Notes under the pieces: generated by a model
Told to the model about the DNA's origin: nothing
What the model saw: the letters and a program-made list of their open reading frames with translations, nothing else
The model's database searches: none
Assembly (NCBI GenBank): GCA_027490195.1
Contig: JAIXYN010000040.1
Span: 41,691 to 105,690 of the forward strand
Direction of reading: 5' to 3'
From: Verrucomicrobiaceae bacterium
GTDB taxonomy: Bacteria > Verrucomicrobiota > Verrucomicrobiia > Verrucomicrobiales > Verrucomicrobiaceae
Length of the DNA: 64,000 nucleotides
Position numbers and translations under genes: made by a program
Shown here: piece after piece, positions 1 through 15,000 of the stretch
How positions within the stretch are numbered: position 1 is the stretch's first letter
How the letters are laid out: the number at the start of each line of letters is the position of its first letter

Positions 1-3000
1 AGTTAACCCCACCAAAGACGAGGTTGTTGTTCAACGCAGAACCTTTGTAGTCGAGGACCAGAGCGAGCGCTGAGCTGCTGGTGTCTGTGGTTGTGCCCAC
101 GCTAACTAGGGATGCGCCCGGACCGAAGGCACCGTTCACCAAGCCACGCAGGGTGCCTTCTGCCAAAGAAGTACCGCCGGTGTAAGTGTTGCTGGCGTTC
201 AATTCTAGAATACCAAGCCCTGCCTTGACCAAGATGCCTCCGTTAGTGCCATCGATAACGCCATTGAGGCGTGCACCTGCAACGGCACCAGCTCCAGAGC
301 CTGCAGCAGCCCCCAGTTGCTCCGCAGTTCCCTCCACCACCTCAATCATCCGGTACTTTCCTCCCAGGTTGACAGCATTGGCGAAGTCGATCCGGCGACC
401 GGTGTCTCTGGCCCCAAAGATCAGGGAATCATTGTCGAGGACAAAACCACCTGACCCCCATGTCAACTGGCCGCTGGCACCACCGATGTTGACGACTCGA
501 TTGGCTTCGTAAGCAGCAAAACCACCGCTGGCCGCCCAGTCCACCTGCCCAGCAGAAGTGCCCAAGGCTCGCACAAAGTCACCTGAGTTCAAGCCGAGCC
601 CGAGCACACCGCCACGAAGGCGGAGACGGCTGGCATTCGGCAACGCGGCAGCATTGTCCAGACGCAGGACGCCGCCCAGGATGAAGGTGGCCCCCGTGTA
701 AGTATTGGCCTGCCCTAGGACTGTGGTGCCGTCTCCCGAATGCACCAGATTCACGATCCTTGATGAATTGCTGTTGTTGCTGATGACGGACGAGATCGCA
801 AGCGATGCAAGCGGGTTCCAGTTGTGGATGATGAGGTCCGCGCTAGTCCCATCCGAATTGTTCAGCGCGCTCGTGAGGGCACCGCCACTGATGCTGTTGG
901 CATGATTGCCCGCATGGGTGGTCTGCAATATCGCGCCGCCGTTGAGAGTCAGCAGATCTGTGATGGTGATGCTGCTGGATGCCACGGCCGGCACATAGAA
1001 GCGAGCGTTGGTGGTATTCACGTTCTGGAACGCGTTGCTAAGCGTCAGGGTGCCCGCGACCGAATCGATCGCAGTGATTGTGGTGCCATCAGCAAGGCCA
1101 CTGCCCCGAATGACCTGCCCCACCTGAAGACGCCTGGTTGAAACATTGCTGATGACATTGCTACCCTGGACCGAATTGGCCAGCAATTCGTTGCCGCTGT
1201 TGAAGAAGCGGATCGTGTTTGCCGCAGCGTTTGAGCGAGTAGCTCCGCTGAAAGAGTCGAAGAACAGGGTTCCATCCATCACGTGCATGCTGCCAGTCCA
1301 TGCTGAAGGGTCTGGCTGGATGGTGTGTGCGGCCGTGCCCCCAATCGAAATATTGTCAGAGGCAACCACCGAGAACAGGCCTCCGTTGAAGTCCACATAG
1401 GCGAAGTAGTTGACCCCAGGATTGAGTGTGTCCAAAGACGTCTGGTAAACGGCGCGGGGAATGATGGTCTGCACGTCACGCAGGAATTCGCCGCCCAAGC
1501 GAATGTTCGCACTGCCAGTACCAGACGGATTCTCACTGAAAAGGACCGTGCTGCCACGCTCAAAAGCAACAGCCACAGGATTGGTCAGATCTTGCAGCAC
1601 CAAATCGGTGTTGAAGCTGCCAAAGCTGGAAACCCGAACGACCGAAGCTCCCTCCTTGGACTGGAAAGCGCCAAGCATGTTTTGTGTCGTGGCCCGGCGC
1701 GAAGATCCAATGACTTCGAATGTGCCCCCGCCCACAGTCAGACCACCGATGTCACTGCGGACAAACTGGTCGTCTTGAACCACGCGCACACGCAGGGTGC
1801 CGTCATAAACTTCCAGGCGGTCGAGGCCATAACCACCGGCTGAGGTGGAGAGGAATTCCAACACACCGGCACCACGCTTGATCACACCGTAGCTGTCTGG
1901 AGCGGCGGGAGTGACGTAGTTGCCGCCCATGACCAAGGTGGTGCGGGCATTGCCTACATCCCAGACCGCGTCTGAATTCATGGTGAACCCACGATCAGTC
2001 ATGGAGTTGAAGCCATTGTATTGAAGAATGCCGCCGTTGAAAACCAAGTTTCCGGGGCTGTTGCGAGAGGCTCCAAGTGCTCCTGCTGCGCCTGCAAAAG
2101 ACAGCGTGGAGGAGCCGCCACTTACCGCAGACTTGCTGAGCACCGCCTGAGTCGGACTGAGAATAGCCGCCACGGTCGTTCCTTCAGGGATTCCCAGGCC
2201 GCTGACGGCCTGGCCGACGCTGAGGCTGGCCGTTGATGCGAGATTGATGGTCGCCTGCCCCAGCACCAGCGTCACATTTTGAGTACCACCCACAGTGGCG
2301 GGCAAATTGTTAACAAAACCAAACGTCAGCCCCTGGGCACCCGTAGCGGTGACGGCATTGGAGATCTGGAGTGTAGTCGAGTCAATGATCTGGGTGATAA
2401 CGCTGCCGGCCGGAATGCCGCCACCACTGACGGTCTGTCCGAGAAACAGACCCAGCGTGCTGGTGACAGACACGATGGCACCGGATGCCATGCCGCCATT
2501 GAACGAAGAGATTAGCGGAGCTGGAGCGGCTCCAAAGCTGAGCAAGGTATTGGTTGTGGCAGTCGCATTCTGATCGACCACGATCTGGTTGTTGTTCAGG
2601 ATGGCGAGAATTTTGGTGCCAGTAGGGAAACCGCCGCCGGTCACCGTTTGCCCTATGGAAAGCCCGGCCGTGCTGTTGCTGTTGTTAAGCGTGATGGTGG
2701 CGCTATCCAACGTGAGAGCTGCCACACTTCTGAAGTCTTCCAGCAGCGCAACATTGTTCCCAAACGTGTAATTCGCTCCCGTCGTTGTGATGTTGGAGCC
2801 GTTCAGGAGCGTCACTGTGCTCTGCGCACCGTTGATTCCAGTCACATAGGAGCCGCCGAAACTGATCAGAGTGCCGTTGTTCGATTGAGTCGCACTGGTG
2901 CTGATGCTCACTTGGTTGGTGGCGCTGTTGATGCCGGTGATGGTGGCACCAATCGGTATGCCCGTACCAACCACAGGTGTTCCCACCTGAAGACCGGCAG

Positions 3001-6000
3001 TGCTCGCCACAGTGATCGAACTGAATCCGGCGATCGTGTTGGAACTCACCGTGACAACCGCAGGCAGACCGGCACCGGAAACAGTCTGGCCAAAGGTGAT
3101 TCCGCTAAGATCACTAAACGTCGGAGGGCTCAGCACATTACCAAGCGTCTGGTTAAACGCGCTGAGCGCCGCGCCCGAGGCGGCACCGGTCACCCCGAGC
3201 TGACGGACAGTCAAAACTCCTGCATTGATCGTGGTGGCACCTGTGAAAGTATTCAAGCCCGACAAGACCAAGCTGCCATCACCATTCTTATCGAGACCAT
3301 TGTTGTGAGAGAAGGACAGATCGACCGTGCTGGCGCCAGAGCCTGTCACTGCGTTACTTAGGACAATGTTACCCGTCTGATTGACCGGATCCGTGATGGT
3401 GATGGAACTGATGGTCGCACCAATCGGAATATTGCCAGTGCTGCTAGAGACGCCCAGACCGACGTTGAGTCCGGCAATGCTGATACCCGAAATCGTGGTG
3501 CTACCGCCCGTGGCGGTCACGGCTCGGGTGGAGGGCGGCGTGCGGTTGGCGATGACTGCCGAGATTTCCATCGTGGCGGCAGTGTTGTTTTGGCGGATAT
3601 AAAGGTCCGCATTGGTTCCAAAGCCGCCGGACAAAGTTCCCGACCCGGTGATGAGGGCAGAGTCCGTGCCCATGTTTGGGGTGACCAGTATCCCGCCGGA
3701 AAGGATCGAATTGTCCCCCACCAAAGTCACCGTCATGGAATTGCTACCCACTGTATTGTCAGGAGCATTGAAACGCAGGGTGTTCGTACTGCGGTTCGTC
3801 TGGGTGCTGGCACCTGTGATGGTCATGTTGCCGCCGTTATTAAGACTTGTCGGCAGCACCCAATCATTGGCCGCGTTGCTGTTAATGTAGCCAGTGAACT
3901 TGCTGATAAGACCGTCCTGGGCAAGCACCACCGAATTATTGGAACTCAACTGCCCTGTGGTGGTTCCCGAGAAGATGGTGTTGCCGCTGCTGCCAAAAGT
4001 GTATGTTTGACCAGATGCATTGGCTGTGGCGGGCTGGCTGAGCACCAGTTGGGTTCCATTGAGGATTCCCACAATCGTGGTGTTGGCGGCAATGCCCGTT
4101 CCGGAGATGGTCTGGCCGATCATGCGACCGGCGGTTGTGTTGGTGCCCGGGAGGGTAAGCGTCGTGCTATTGAATGTGATGTTGCCTGAGGCGGCGGTGG
4201 TAACTTCTGTCGCAGAATTAAATGTCAGTGCATTGGTAGCGGTGACCGTCGCATTATTGGACAGGGTGATGGTGCTGCCATTGGCATTGATCGAGGTAAT
4301 CGTCACGCCTCCTGGAATGCCCGTGCCACTCACGGACTGGCCAAAGGTAAGCCTTGCGTTGGAGATCACGGTGCCTGTGCTTGTGTCGTTGGTCGAGCTG
4401 ACAGCTGCCCAGTCAGAATCCCCCACATAGGCCCAGCCGCCCAAGATGCCGTTCACATTGAGATTGTCAGTGCTGGCAATGTTGTCAGCGCTAAAGCGAA
4501 GCGACGCGCCGGTATTGCGAGTGATCGAGTTCATGCGCAGCACACCCGTGCTATTCGTCTGGTCGATGCGGTTGCTGCCGCCGCCAATGGTGGCCGCAGC
4601 AATGATCTCCAGGATTGTACCTGACCCATTTCTCATGGCCAGCGTGGCACCGAGACGCCCGCCACCGAGGGTGACTCGTCCAGTGTCAGCAAGACGGCTG
4701 CCGCTGCCGTTCGCATAATCAAGAATGAGCGTGCCCGCCTGCACGCTGTGATCCGGCGACATGCTGCTGATGGTGTTGCGGGTAAAGCTGTCAGCCTGGC
4801 CGCTCAAAATCAGAGTGCCGTCGCCGAACTGGGTGATGGCACCTCCGCCGCCGAAAATGCCCTTGATTTCGAGCGAGGCTCCCTGGCCAATCAGCACGCT
4901 GGAATTGCCGGTCGCAAACAATGCGCCAGCCCAAGAACTGGTTCCGGTCGTCGCGGCCAGGGTGCCGCCTGCCAGGTAGATCGCATCCGCAGTACTGTAG
5001 GTGACATTGCGGAAGTCCAGGGTGGCATTAGCACCGCCGGGGATGGAAGTGCCGTTGTTGTTACCCCCAGCGACAACGATGCCTGCCTGGCCCGCCGCCC
5101 CGAGAGCACCGTCCGCAGTCACTGCGAGGATGCCCGCATTGACACGCACTTCTCCGGTGAAGGAGCTGGCAGCAGACAGCACCCAAGTTCCCAGACCGTT
5201 TTTCACCAGCGAGGTGGAGCCGCCCGTGCCATCTCCAAGAGAGAGGGCGAAAACGTTGTTGCCCGTGTTGTAGCCGCTCAGCGTCAGCGTGCGGTCGCCG
5301 CTGCCAGTGAAGCCGACAGCAGGAGAGAAGCCGGCCTGACCGAAATTCATCCTCGCCGCCGTCCGGGTGCCGTCTGCCACGATGGTGGCCGCAGAATCTC
5401 CCACTCCCATGGTGAACGACCTGTCCGTGAAGGTAGGGGTGTTGCTGACAAACCGTAGCACCGCGTTGTCCAACACCAAATTGGCTGCGGCGTTGGAAGC
5501 AGAGCCGATGCTGCTGCTGAAACCACCGCTATTGAGGCTATTCACCACCAAGCCGCCGCCCTGCACGACCGTGGCCCCGCTGTAGCTGTTTGAAGTCCCC
5601 AAAGAGAGCATTCCAAGACCTGTTTTGGCCAGAGACAACTGCGTGGCACTGTTCAGGCCGTCCACCAGCGCTCCCTGGAAGCTCTGGTTAACATCCGTGT
5701 TGATCGTCAACGTGGCAGGGGCTGTTCCATCATTCGTCACAGTGCCGACGCCAGTGATGGCCGAGAAGGTGGCATCAAAGCCATTCAGGTTGAAAACACC
5801 GGTGGCCAGATTGATCGAAATGCCTGCGGTCGTGACCAGCGCGGTGGCGCTTTCCAGCCGGATCTCACCTGCCTGCTGATAAAGCTTCCCGCTGAACGTG
5901 TTGGTTCCGCCCAAACGCAGCAAGCCGCTGTTGAGTGCGATGTCTCCCGTCAGCGTGTTGTTGCCGGAGAGAACGATGGCGGAGCCATTCAGACGGATAT

Positions 6001-9000
6001 AGCCGATGGTGTTGTTGCCGGTGAGTTTGATGGCATTGAAGTCACCGTAGGTCAGGCTGGCATTGGTTCCGCCGCCGGAGGTGGCTTTTGACAATTGAAG
6101 TGTCGTTCCATTGACAATGGCTGCGATCGTTGTGCCTTCGGCGATATTATTGCCGGAAACTCTGGACCCGACCTCCAGCCCAGCCGTGCTGCTTACCACC
6201 ACCTGGGTGCTGCCCGAGGAGAAAGTGGAGGCCAACTGGCCGGTGGTGTCAAGCTGTACCCCTTCGGTTTCCAGCCCTCCGGACAAATCATGGTCTCCTG
6301 CAATGGTGAGGATGCCACGATTGTTGCCGAGGCCACCCGATGTCGCACTCAAGATCAACCGTCCGGATGCACCGCTGATGAGATTCGCAGAGCTTAGGGT
6401 CACAACGCTGTTGTCAGCGACCCGGATACGCCCGTCTGCGGCCCCGAGCGTGATGCCGCGATTGGCGTCGTTCATCTCCATGGTGGCGTCCACCTGCAAA
6501 GTGCCGCCATTGAGCACCAGTTGGTCAGCACGGAAGCTCGAAGGGTTAGCACCCAAGTCCGTTTCCCTCGTGATGCGCAGGACTCCCTCATTCACATAAG
6601 TCCTGCCAGAGTAGGTGTTCATCTGTCGGAAAGTGATGGAAGTTCCATTTTGTGTCTGCAGCGGTGCATTGGACAGCACGAACTGGCTGCTACTCAACAC
6701 GCTGGCCACCACGGTGCCGGCGGCGATGCCGGGGCCAGTCACCAATGCCCCGACCTGCATGTCGGTGGTGTTGGCACCGCCGCTCATCGTTACAGTGCTT
6801 TGACCAGTGGTGTAAGAGCCTGTGCGGCTGAAGCCAGGGTTTAACTGCAACGTTCCCTGCCCAGACTTGGCCAGATTCATCTCAAAGGCTCCGTTGTTGA
6901 CCAGAAGGCTCGTGATGGTGGTCGTGCCTCCGGTGATGTGAGTGATCAGATCGTAGCCGGAAGTCGCACCTGCCGTCACCATGCCGCCCGCAACCGTGGA
7001 ACTGCCAATATTGATCATCCCGCCGGTGCTGATGGTCAGCGTGTTTCCGTTATTGATCGTGGTGCCAAAGCCACGCAGGTTCACGGAATTGACCGTGGGT
7101 GAGTTGATCGTCTGCGCTGAAGTCAGCCTGACGTTGCTGCCGCCGGCGTAGGTCGTGCTGATAGTTGCATTTTGAGTCGATGCAGCCGAGTTGACCGCCG
7201 TGACGCCAGCGGTTGCATTGTAGGTGGCAAACTCACTGCCGACCACAGCCCAGCCACCGATGATGCCTCCGGACAGAGTGGGAGCACTGGTGAACATCAC
7301 CTTCGAGGCACCTGTGTTGCCGAGAGCAAAAGTGTCCTCAAAATTCACCATCGAACCTGCCTGACGAGAAAGCCCAGCAAAGGTAATCGTGTTTGACGCA
7401 GCATTAGAAATAGTCGTGCTGATCGCATTGGCACCCCCTGTGAGCGTGAGTTGCCCGAGAGACTCGGAGAAAGCCTCTACTCCAGTCCCGAAACTGCGGT
7501 AAAGGAAGCGTCCGCCATTGAGATTAAGCGCCGTGCTGTCTCCGATGCGATTGTTGTTGATACCGCCGCTGTTCTGGATCTCAAGCCCCTGGCCGTTGCT
7601 GTTACCAAAAAGGGAGTTACCCACTCCAGATATGTTGATGGCGGTTGGTGCACCCAAACTACCATTCAGTCCTAAAACGAGCAGGTTCCCCCCCACTAGG
7701 TTGACGTTGCCGTTGATCACCATGGTGTTGTTCACAGTCACCAGCGCACCGTTGGTCACATTGTCGCCGGTGCCGCGGACGTTGAGGGAGCCGTTTTCCA
7801 GCACCACACGTCCCAAGCTCACCTGGGTCAAAGTCTGCACCCCGCGGATGTCGAAGTTCCCACCGGCGACTCGGAAGTCAAAAGGGACGAGCCCGCCAAT
7901 GTAGCCGAAGGTGCTTGGATTAAAGGAAGTGACTCCCGGTGCCTCCAAAACTGCAACACCATTCGTGGCATGGCCGCCAAAGCCGAGGAAATCTCCTCCC
8001 ACAACCGTGCTGATGGTCGGCGCGGCAGAAAGGGTGAATGTGTTCGCGCTGTTGATCGACTGAATCTTGGTTCCCGCAGCAATGCCCACACCATACACAT
8101 ACATGCCGGCGGTCAGGTTGGTTGTCGTGCCGCCGGAGGACAGGGTGACGAGCGCGTTGCCGCTGGTGTAATTACCAAAATTGAAGGAGCTCGCTGATCC
8201 AAGGCTCAAATTCACAGTCGTACCGCCTTCACGCACCATCCTGCCGCCAAGCATGAGCCGGTTGAAGGAGTAGGCCGCTGTGAAGTCACGGAAACTGAGT
8301 GTGCCGTTGTTGAAGATGAGACGGGAGCCATTTCCATTGCCGCCAAATCCAGTGGTGTTCGTGAGGGCAAGTGTGGCACCGCTGTTGATCGTCGTTGTAC
8401 CAGAGTAAGTGATGTTTCCGCCGGAGAGCACCTGCTCCCCTGTACCGGCCACCACCAAGTTCAGCACGCCGGTGCCGGCGTTGTTGGCACGGTCGCGCAT
8501 GATGCCGTTAAAGCTGCGGCTGCCGCTGGTCAGGAGTGTCAGCGTGCTGTTAGCGCTGAGCGATTCACCTTCAAGATTTTCCACCACGCCACCGCCGGTA
8601 GAGTCTGCGAGCCCCGCCACCGTCTCATTGTTGCCGACCATCTTGAAATAGGCGTTGTTGTTGGCGGCACCATCGAAACGAATCACTGTCCCGTCGGCGA
8701 TCTGCTCATTGCCACCCAGTTGCACCACGGCGGTGTTGTTGTCAGCACCGGTTACCCGGCCCAGGCCACGGCTGACTCCGCCAATGGTGAGGCCGCCGAC
8801 AATGGTGCCGTTGACGACGTCTCTACCATATACCGTCAAAGACGTGCCGGTATTGGTGGCGGCAGTGGAGAGAATGAAGGTAGTGGCATTGATGACGGAG
8901 GCGACCGTAGCGCCGTTAGGAATGTTAACGCCAGAAATCGGCATGCCGGGATAGAAGCCAGCGGTGCTGGTCGTCGCGGCGACAGTGCCGCCCGCGCTGG

Positions 9001-12000
9001 CGACGATGGCGGCACCGCCATTGCTGGCAGTCGCATTGGCAGACAGAGTGAACTGGGTGCCATTTGCATTCAGGGCTGCCACCGTGGCGCCCACGGGGAT
9101 ACCTGTACCGCTGACGGGCATACCCACATAGAAACCGGCTGTGGTGCCCGAATTTAGCGTGACCAGAGTGCTGCCGGTATTGACTGAAGCAGAAAAACTC
9201 TGCGTGTTTGCGGCAATGGAGGCGGAGGCGTTGTTGGCGGTCGCATTGGCTGAGAGAGTGAACGATATGCCGTTCGCATTGATGGCCGTAATGGTGGCTC
9301 CGACCGGGATACCCGTGCCGCTCACCGGCATGCCCACAAAGAAATTGGAAGTATTGCCGCTGTTCAGTGTGACGTTGTTGCTTCCATTGAAGATGCTGGC
9401 ACTGACATTCTGAGCCACAAGCGTTCTGGCGATGCTACCTGCGCTGGCAGTGCCTGAAACGCTGTTGGTCGCCGCAGCGGAAAGCGTGAACTGAGTAGCG
9501 CCTTGTATCGAAGTAACCGTGGCACCGTTCGGAATGGCAGAATTTCCAAAGATGGCCATGCCTACGCGCAGTGCAGTGGTGTCTCCACTGGCCAGCCTCA
9601 CCGTGCTGGATCCGCTGAATGTTTGAATGTTCAAAGGGCTGGAAACCACAGCGCTGGCTGACTTGGCAAGCACCAGGTTGGGGTTACCGGCGTCACTGAA
9701 GCCACGATTGGTGACCCAGGTGTCTCCGCTGTAGGTATTGGCGGTGATTCCAGAGAGAGTCAGACGCCCGCCACCCATCACGGTGAGACCAAGGCCGGAG
9801 CTGGCCTGGGAAATGGGGCCGGCAATATCCACCCGCCCAGCTGCGCCTCCAGCTCCAATGATGACCTGAAGATTGCTGGCGAGCTGGACCGGAACAGCCA
9901 GCACGTCCACTTGGTTGAGGGACTGCACTTTGCTCAGCACAGCAGAGCCATAGGCACCATTGTTGAGGATCAGCCGCCCGTTGCCGACCCCCTGCGTGAC
10001 CGTGAACCCATTGGTGTTGTTGGTGTCCCCCACAAAGACCTTACCGGTTACTTTATCACCATTGAGGGCCACTTGCACCTGGGAGGCGATATTGGTGTTG
10101 AGGGTGGTGATGCTGCTGATGGCATTCGGCGATTCCTGCGGCTGCCAGCTGGTGGCAGCCCCCCAGGAGGACGAGCCCGTGAGGTTGTAGTTGTAAAGCC
10201 GGACGGCGATGTCGCCTGGTTTGGTGAGAATGACGAGAATGCCGTCCGTGGCAAACCTGCTCACGTCGTAAACCAGCGCGCCTGAGAGGGTGGGGAGATT
10301 CAGATTTCCACCGCCCGTGCCGCCATTGCGGTAATTGGTGCCAACATCCATCGTCGATTCCACTGAGAGCGAGGTCCAGTCGCCGATATCAATGTAGTCG
10401 CCGCTGGCAGCCGCAGCGAAGTAAGCGCCGGACAGGGTGATCTGGCTGCGATTGAGTTCGAGCACTCCGTTCACTGTGATGGCATCATGGCTGCCAATAC
10501 CAGTGCCGTTCCAAGTGGAGAGCCTCTGGTCGCGATAACCACCGATCGTGTCATAGAAACCCACGAGCAGGTTGGAGAGAATGCCAAGGTCATTGCCAGT
10601 GCGTCCGTTGATCGTGAAACTGGCAGCAGAATTGTCCTGCAGCGTCAGATTGCCATTGAAGACCATGGACCCCACGGCGGTGCCAAAGCTGCCGCCTGGT
10701 GTCAGCGTGGCTCCACTGGTGAAGAGGTGGTTGGTGACGCCAGCGGTGCCATTCACGATGCCCACGCCAGAGAGAGTGGCACCCGAGTTGACGGTGATGC
10801 CACCCGCACCTGCTCCGCCCGTGGTATGTGTGGCAGACGTGCCTACCTGAAGGTTGCCACCATTGACGGTGGTGGAGCCGGTGTAGGTGTTGACAGCACC
10901 AATCACCCACGATCCAGATCCGTTTTTCACCACGGAGGTCACCCCACCGCTGTCAGCGACGACATTGCTGAGCGTGTTGGCACCCGTATTGGTTCCCGAA
11001 AGGCTCAATGTGCGGTCACCGCTTTGCCCGTTGAAGCCAATGCTGCCTGAATTGGTGAAATTCACGGCACCGGTTCCGGAGGCTTCGATGGTGCCACCTG
11101 AGGTGCCGACGCTGAACAGCCTGTCCGTGGACTGGGCAGCTCCTGTGTAGCGCAAGGTGCCTCCATCCAAGACAAGATTGGCAGCCGAGTTGCTGCTCGC
11201 ACCGATGCCGCTGTTCGCCCCGCCATTGCCAAGAGAAGAAGTCTGGAGCACGCCGAGATTGATCGTGGTGGTACCGGTGTAGGTATTGCCAGCCGCACCC
11301 AGCACCCAAGTGCTCGTGCCGTTCTTCACCAGCGAGATGGTGCCGCTGCCGTTGGCGATGAGGGGATTGAAGGTGTTCAACAAGGCCGCGTCCGCGCTGC
11401 CGCCGAGCGTCAAAGCACGAGCACCGGCGCCGTTGACCACGATTGATCCGGTATTCGAGAACACCAGCGCTCCCGTTCCGGATGAGTCCAGCACGCCACC
11501 GTTGACTCCAAGGGTCAGAAGACGGTTCGTGCTTGTCCCGCTACCGTTATAACTGAGTGTGCCGCCATTGAATACCAGCGAGGCCGCGTTGGTGGTAGCG
11601 TTGGAAGCATCACCACGACCGATGCCGCTGGCGACACCAATGTCGTTGAGGTTGTCAGTGCGCAAGACGCCGCCAGCGAGAGTGACCACACCGGTGTTAA
11701 AGTTGCCTGCCCCGAGATCATAGTCATCAGGGGTCAGTCCATCACCGATGGTCGGCGCAACACTCAGGGTGAAGCTCGTGTTGGAATTAATCGCTGTAAT
11801 GTAAGCACCCAATGGGATGCCTTCGCCTATGACAGCCTGGCCCACAACGAGGCGGGAGGTGTCGCTGGAGGTGACCAGTGTATTACCAGCGGTGGCGATG
11901 CCTGTCACACCAGCGAGGACGCCGTTGTTCGGTGCCATAACCCAAGTGCCGGTGCCGCTCATGGTCAACGCTGTCGCGCCACCGCTGTCGCCGATCACCG

Positions 12001-15000
12001 GCACAAAGGTGTTCGTTTGGGCGGAGGTGGCCGTCAGGGCCAGGGTGCGCTCACCGCTGCCCAGGTAGGCCAGTGCACCAGTGTTGGTGAAGTTGAGAGC
12101 GCCGGTTCCGCGATTGTCGATGGTGATCGTGTTGCGCCCCAGGGTGAACAAACGGTCCGTGCTGACGGCTCCGCCACGGTAATCCAGCGTCGCTGCGTTA
12201 GTTCCGGCGCTGCTTCCAAACACCAAATTCGAGGCGAGCGAGGAGGATGCCCCCACGGCACTGGCAGTGCTGCCATTGGCGAGGATGTCGGCGCGCAAGG
12301 TACCTGAGGCCACGGTGGTGACGCCGCTGAAGGTGTTGGCTCCCTGGAGATAAAGGGTGCCGCCGCCCGTCACGTTGAGATTGATGCCCGTGGTGGACTC
12401 GCTGATCGCGCCGCCGACGGTGAACACGCCAGCCGTGCTGGCGATGTTCCAAGTCTGGCTGGCGAGGAGGCGGACGTTGACATTGGCATTGATCGAGTGC
12501 GCGGCGGAGCCAGCTTGCACATTGAGTCCGCCAGCATTGATGGAAATCCGGTAGCTGTTGGCACCGGAATTGTTGATCGAAACGGAATTACCCGCAGCGG
12601 TGGTGCCGGTGCCAGTGAAGTTCAGCGTGCGGAGCTGCATGTTGGCACCCAAATTGACCGCCAGCCTGCTGGTATTGGCAGAGTTGGCGGTGAAGAAGTA
12701 GTCATCCAACCCTCCGAGCGCTGTTGCGTTTGCGCCGCCTCCAGGCAAGGAAGTCCAGTTGGTTAGAGCGTCTGAAATATTGCTCGTGCCACCTGTCCAA
12801 TACCATGAGTTGGTGACGTCATTGGTAATCGTTAAGTTTGCGGTGCTGGCCGTGCTGCCCAAAGCGATTGTGTAGTTGTTGGCGAAGGTAAGCGCATTGT
12901 TGTTCACAGTGCCGGTGGTTGCTGCGCTGATTATGATTGAGTTGGCGGTGACGATGCTCACCGTGGCACCATTGGCAACGCCAGCGCCCGTGATGCTCAT
13001 GCCAGCGACGATGCCGGCAGTGCCCCCCGGCATGGAGATCGTCGAGGTGCCATTGGTGTTACCAGTCAGAGTTTGGAGTCCAATAATGAGTCCGGTGCTA
13101 GTCAGACTGAGATTCCCTGGATTGGTCAGAGAACCCGTCGTTGACGAAAGAAACGTGTAGGTTCCAGCCGTGAGACTGGTGGCCGTGGAAACCGGCGCGA
13201 GCGCTATCTCCACTGGACCGGCGATATTGATGCCGCGGGTGACATTGATGCGGTCGATTTGCGTAACTCCGCCCGAATTGATGTCCAGCAGGAGATTGGC
13301 CACCGTGCTGCTGCCGGAGCCCAAAGTCAGACCCGTGGCCGGTCCTGTGGCATTTTGCTGGATGGTGAAGGTGCCAATGGCGTTGTTAGCCATGCTGAGC
13401 GTGGCGCCTGCGTTCACCGTCAAAGAAGCTCCGGCTCCAGTCACCGAGGTCAGACCTGCAAAGTAGTTCCCTTGGACGTTCAAAGTACCGTTGTTGACCG
13501 TGATCGCCGTATTGCCCAAACCCGGAGCGGTCGTGGAACTCGCAGGCTGGTTAAGCACCAACGTCCCGGCACTGATGGTGGTGGTGCCCGTGTAGTTGCT
13601 GTTGCCACTCAGTGTCCAAGTACCGGTGCCAGTCTTGGTCAAGGTGCCGGTGGTGATATCTATCGGACCAGCGATTGAGCCGCTGCCGGTTCCCTGCAAC
13701 GTGAGGTTATTGCCAGCTCCCGTGACGCTGGCACCACCGTAAACGACATTGGCATTGGTCAAGGCAGTCGAAGCATTGCCATCGAGGGTGACACTGGTGC
13801 CGCTGACTGCGATGACACGCCGACCCAACAGTGTGGAGCCCACCACCAAGGTGCTCGGAGCCGTGGCACGCAGAGTCACATTCGGAGAGGTCGTAAGACT
13901 GGACGCAATACCCACGGTGCTGCCAAACGGCACCGAAGTGCCGGCTACGACCTGGTTGGCAGTGCCGGAGAGCGAGACCGCCGTGCCATTGATCGCGATG
14001 ACTGTTTGCCCAAACATCGTGGTCCCCACGACCAAATTGGAAGGAACAGAAGCCAGAGTCACCCCAGCAAAACTGGATGCATTACCGGTCCCTGTCGGGG
14101 CTGAACCGTTGAAGATAGCAGTGCCACCGGTGAACGAGATCGTCGGGGCTGTGGTATAGCCGGTACCGGTGTTGGTTATCGTGATGCCGACGACCTGCCC
14201 GCTGCTGTTGAGCACGGCCGTTGCGGCGGCACCTGCGCCACCGCCGCCAGTGATGCTCACATTGGGAGCCGCCGAATAGGTGGTGGTGTTCGGCGCGATC
14301 GTGAAATTGGCAGCCGTGAGACCGCTGCCGCTACTGTTGACTGTGACCGTCGTGCTGGCCGCCGAATTGGTTAGCACGAGAGGCGTGGTTCCTGAGGCGT
14401 CGATAACACCGGCACCGGTGAGGTTAATGACCCGAGTGGTGGTGTTGCGGGTAGCGTCCTGGCCGATGAAACGCAGCGTTCCGTTCAGATTGACGTTCGA
14501 GAACAAGGCCACATTCCCCATTGAGCTGGCTGCGGCATCCGCCAGGGTATTGACCTCCAAAACGCCGCCCGTAACATTGGTGCTACCCCGGTAGTTGTTC
14601 AGGCCGGTCAAGGTCTGGGTGCCGGTGCCAGTCTTGACCAAGCTCAAGGCATTGGTGCTGTTGGCGATCGTCCCGGCAAAGGTGGCCTGGGTCAGATTGG
14701 ATGCGCCCACAGTCAAAGTGGCCGCCGAACCGGAATTGGTCACCAGACCTGCACCAGCGAGCGATCCCACGGTTTCGGAGAAACCTGCGAGATCAAGCGT
14801 GCCGCCCGTAGTGCCGGTCAGGGTGTTGCCTGCCGCGACGACCACGTCGGAGTTGTCAGGGATCACTCCCGCAGCCCCCAATCTCAGCATGCCCCCCGTG
14901 ATGGTCGTGCTGCCGGTGTAGTTGTTGCCGGTGTTGGAAAAGATCGCCGTGCCAGCGCCTGCGATCACGATGCCGGATCCCGCCCCGCTGGTGATCTGAC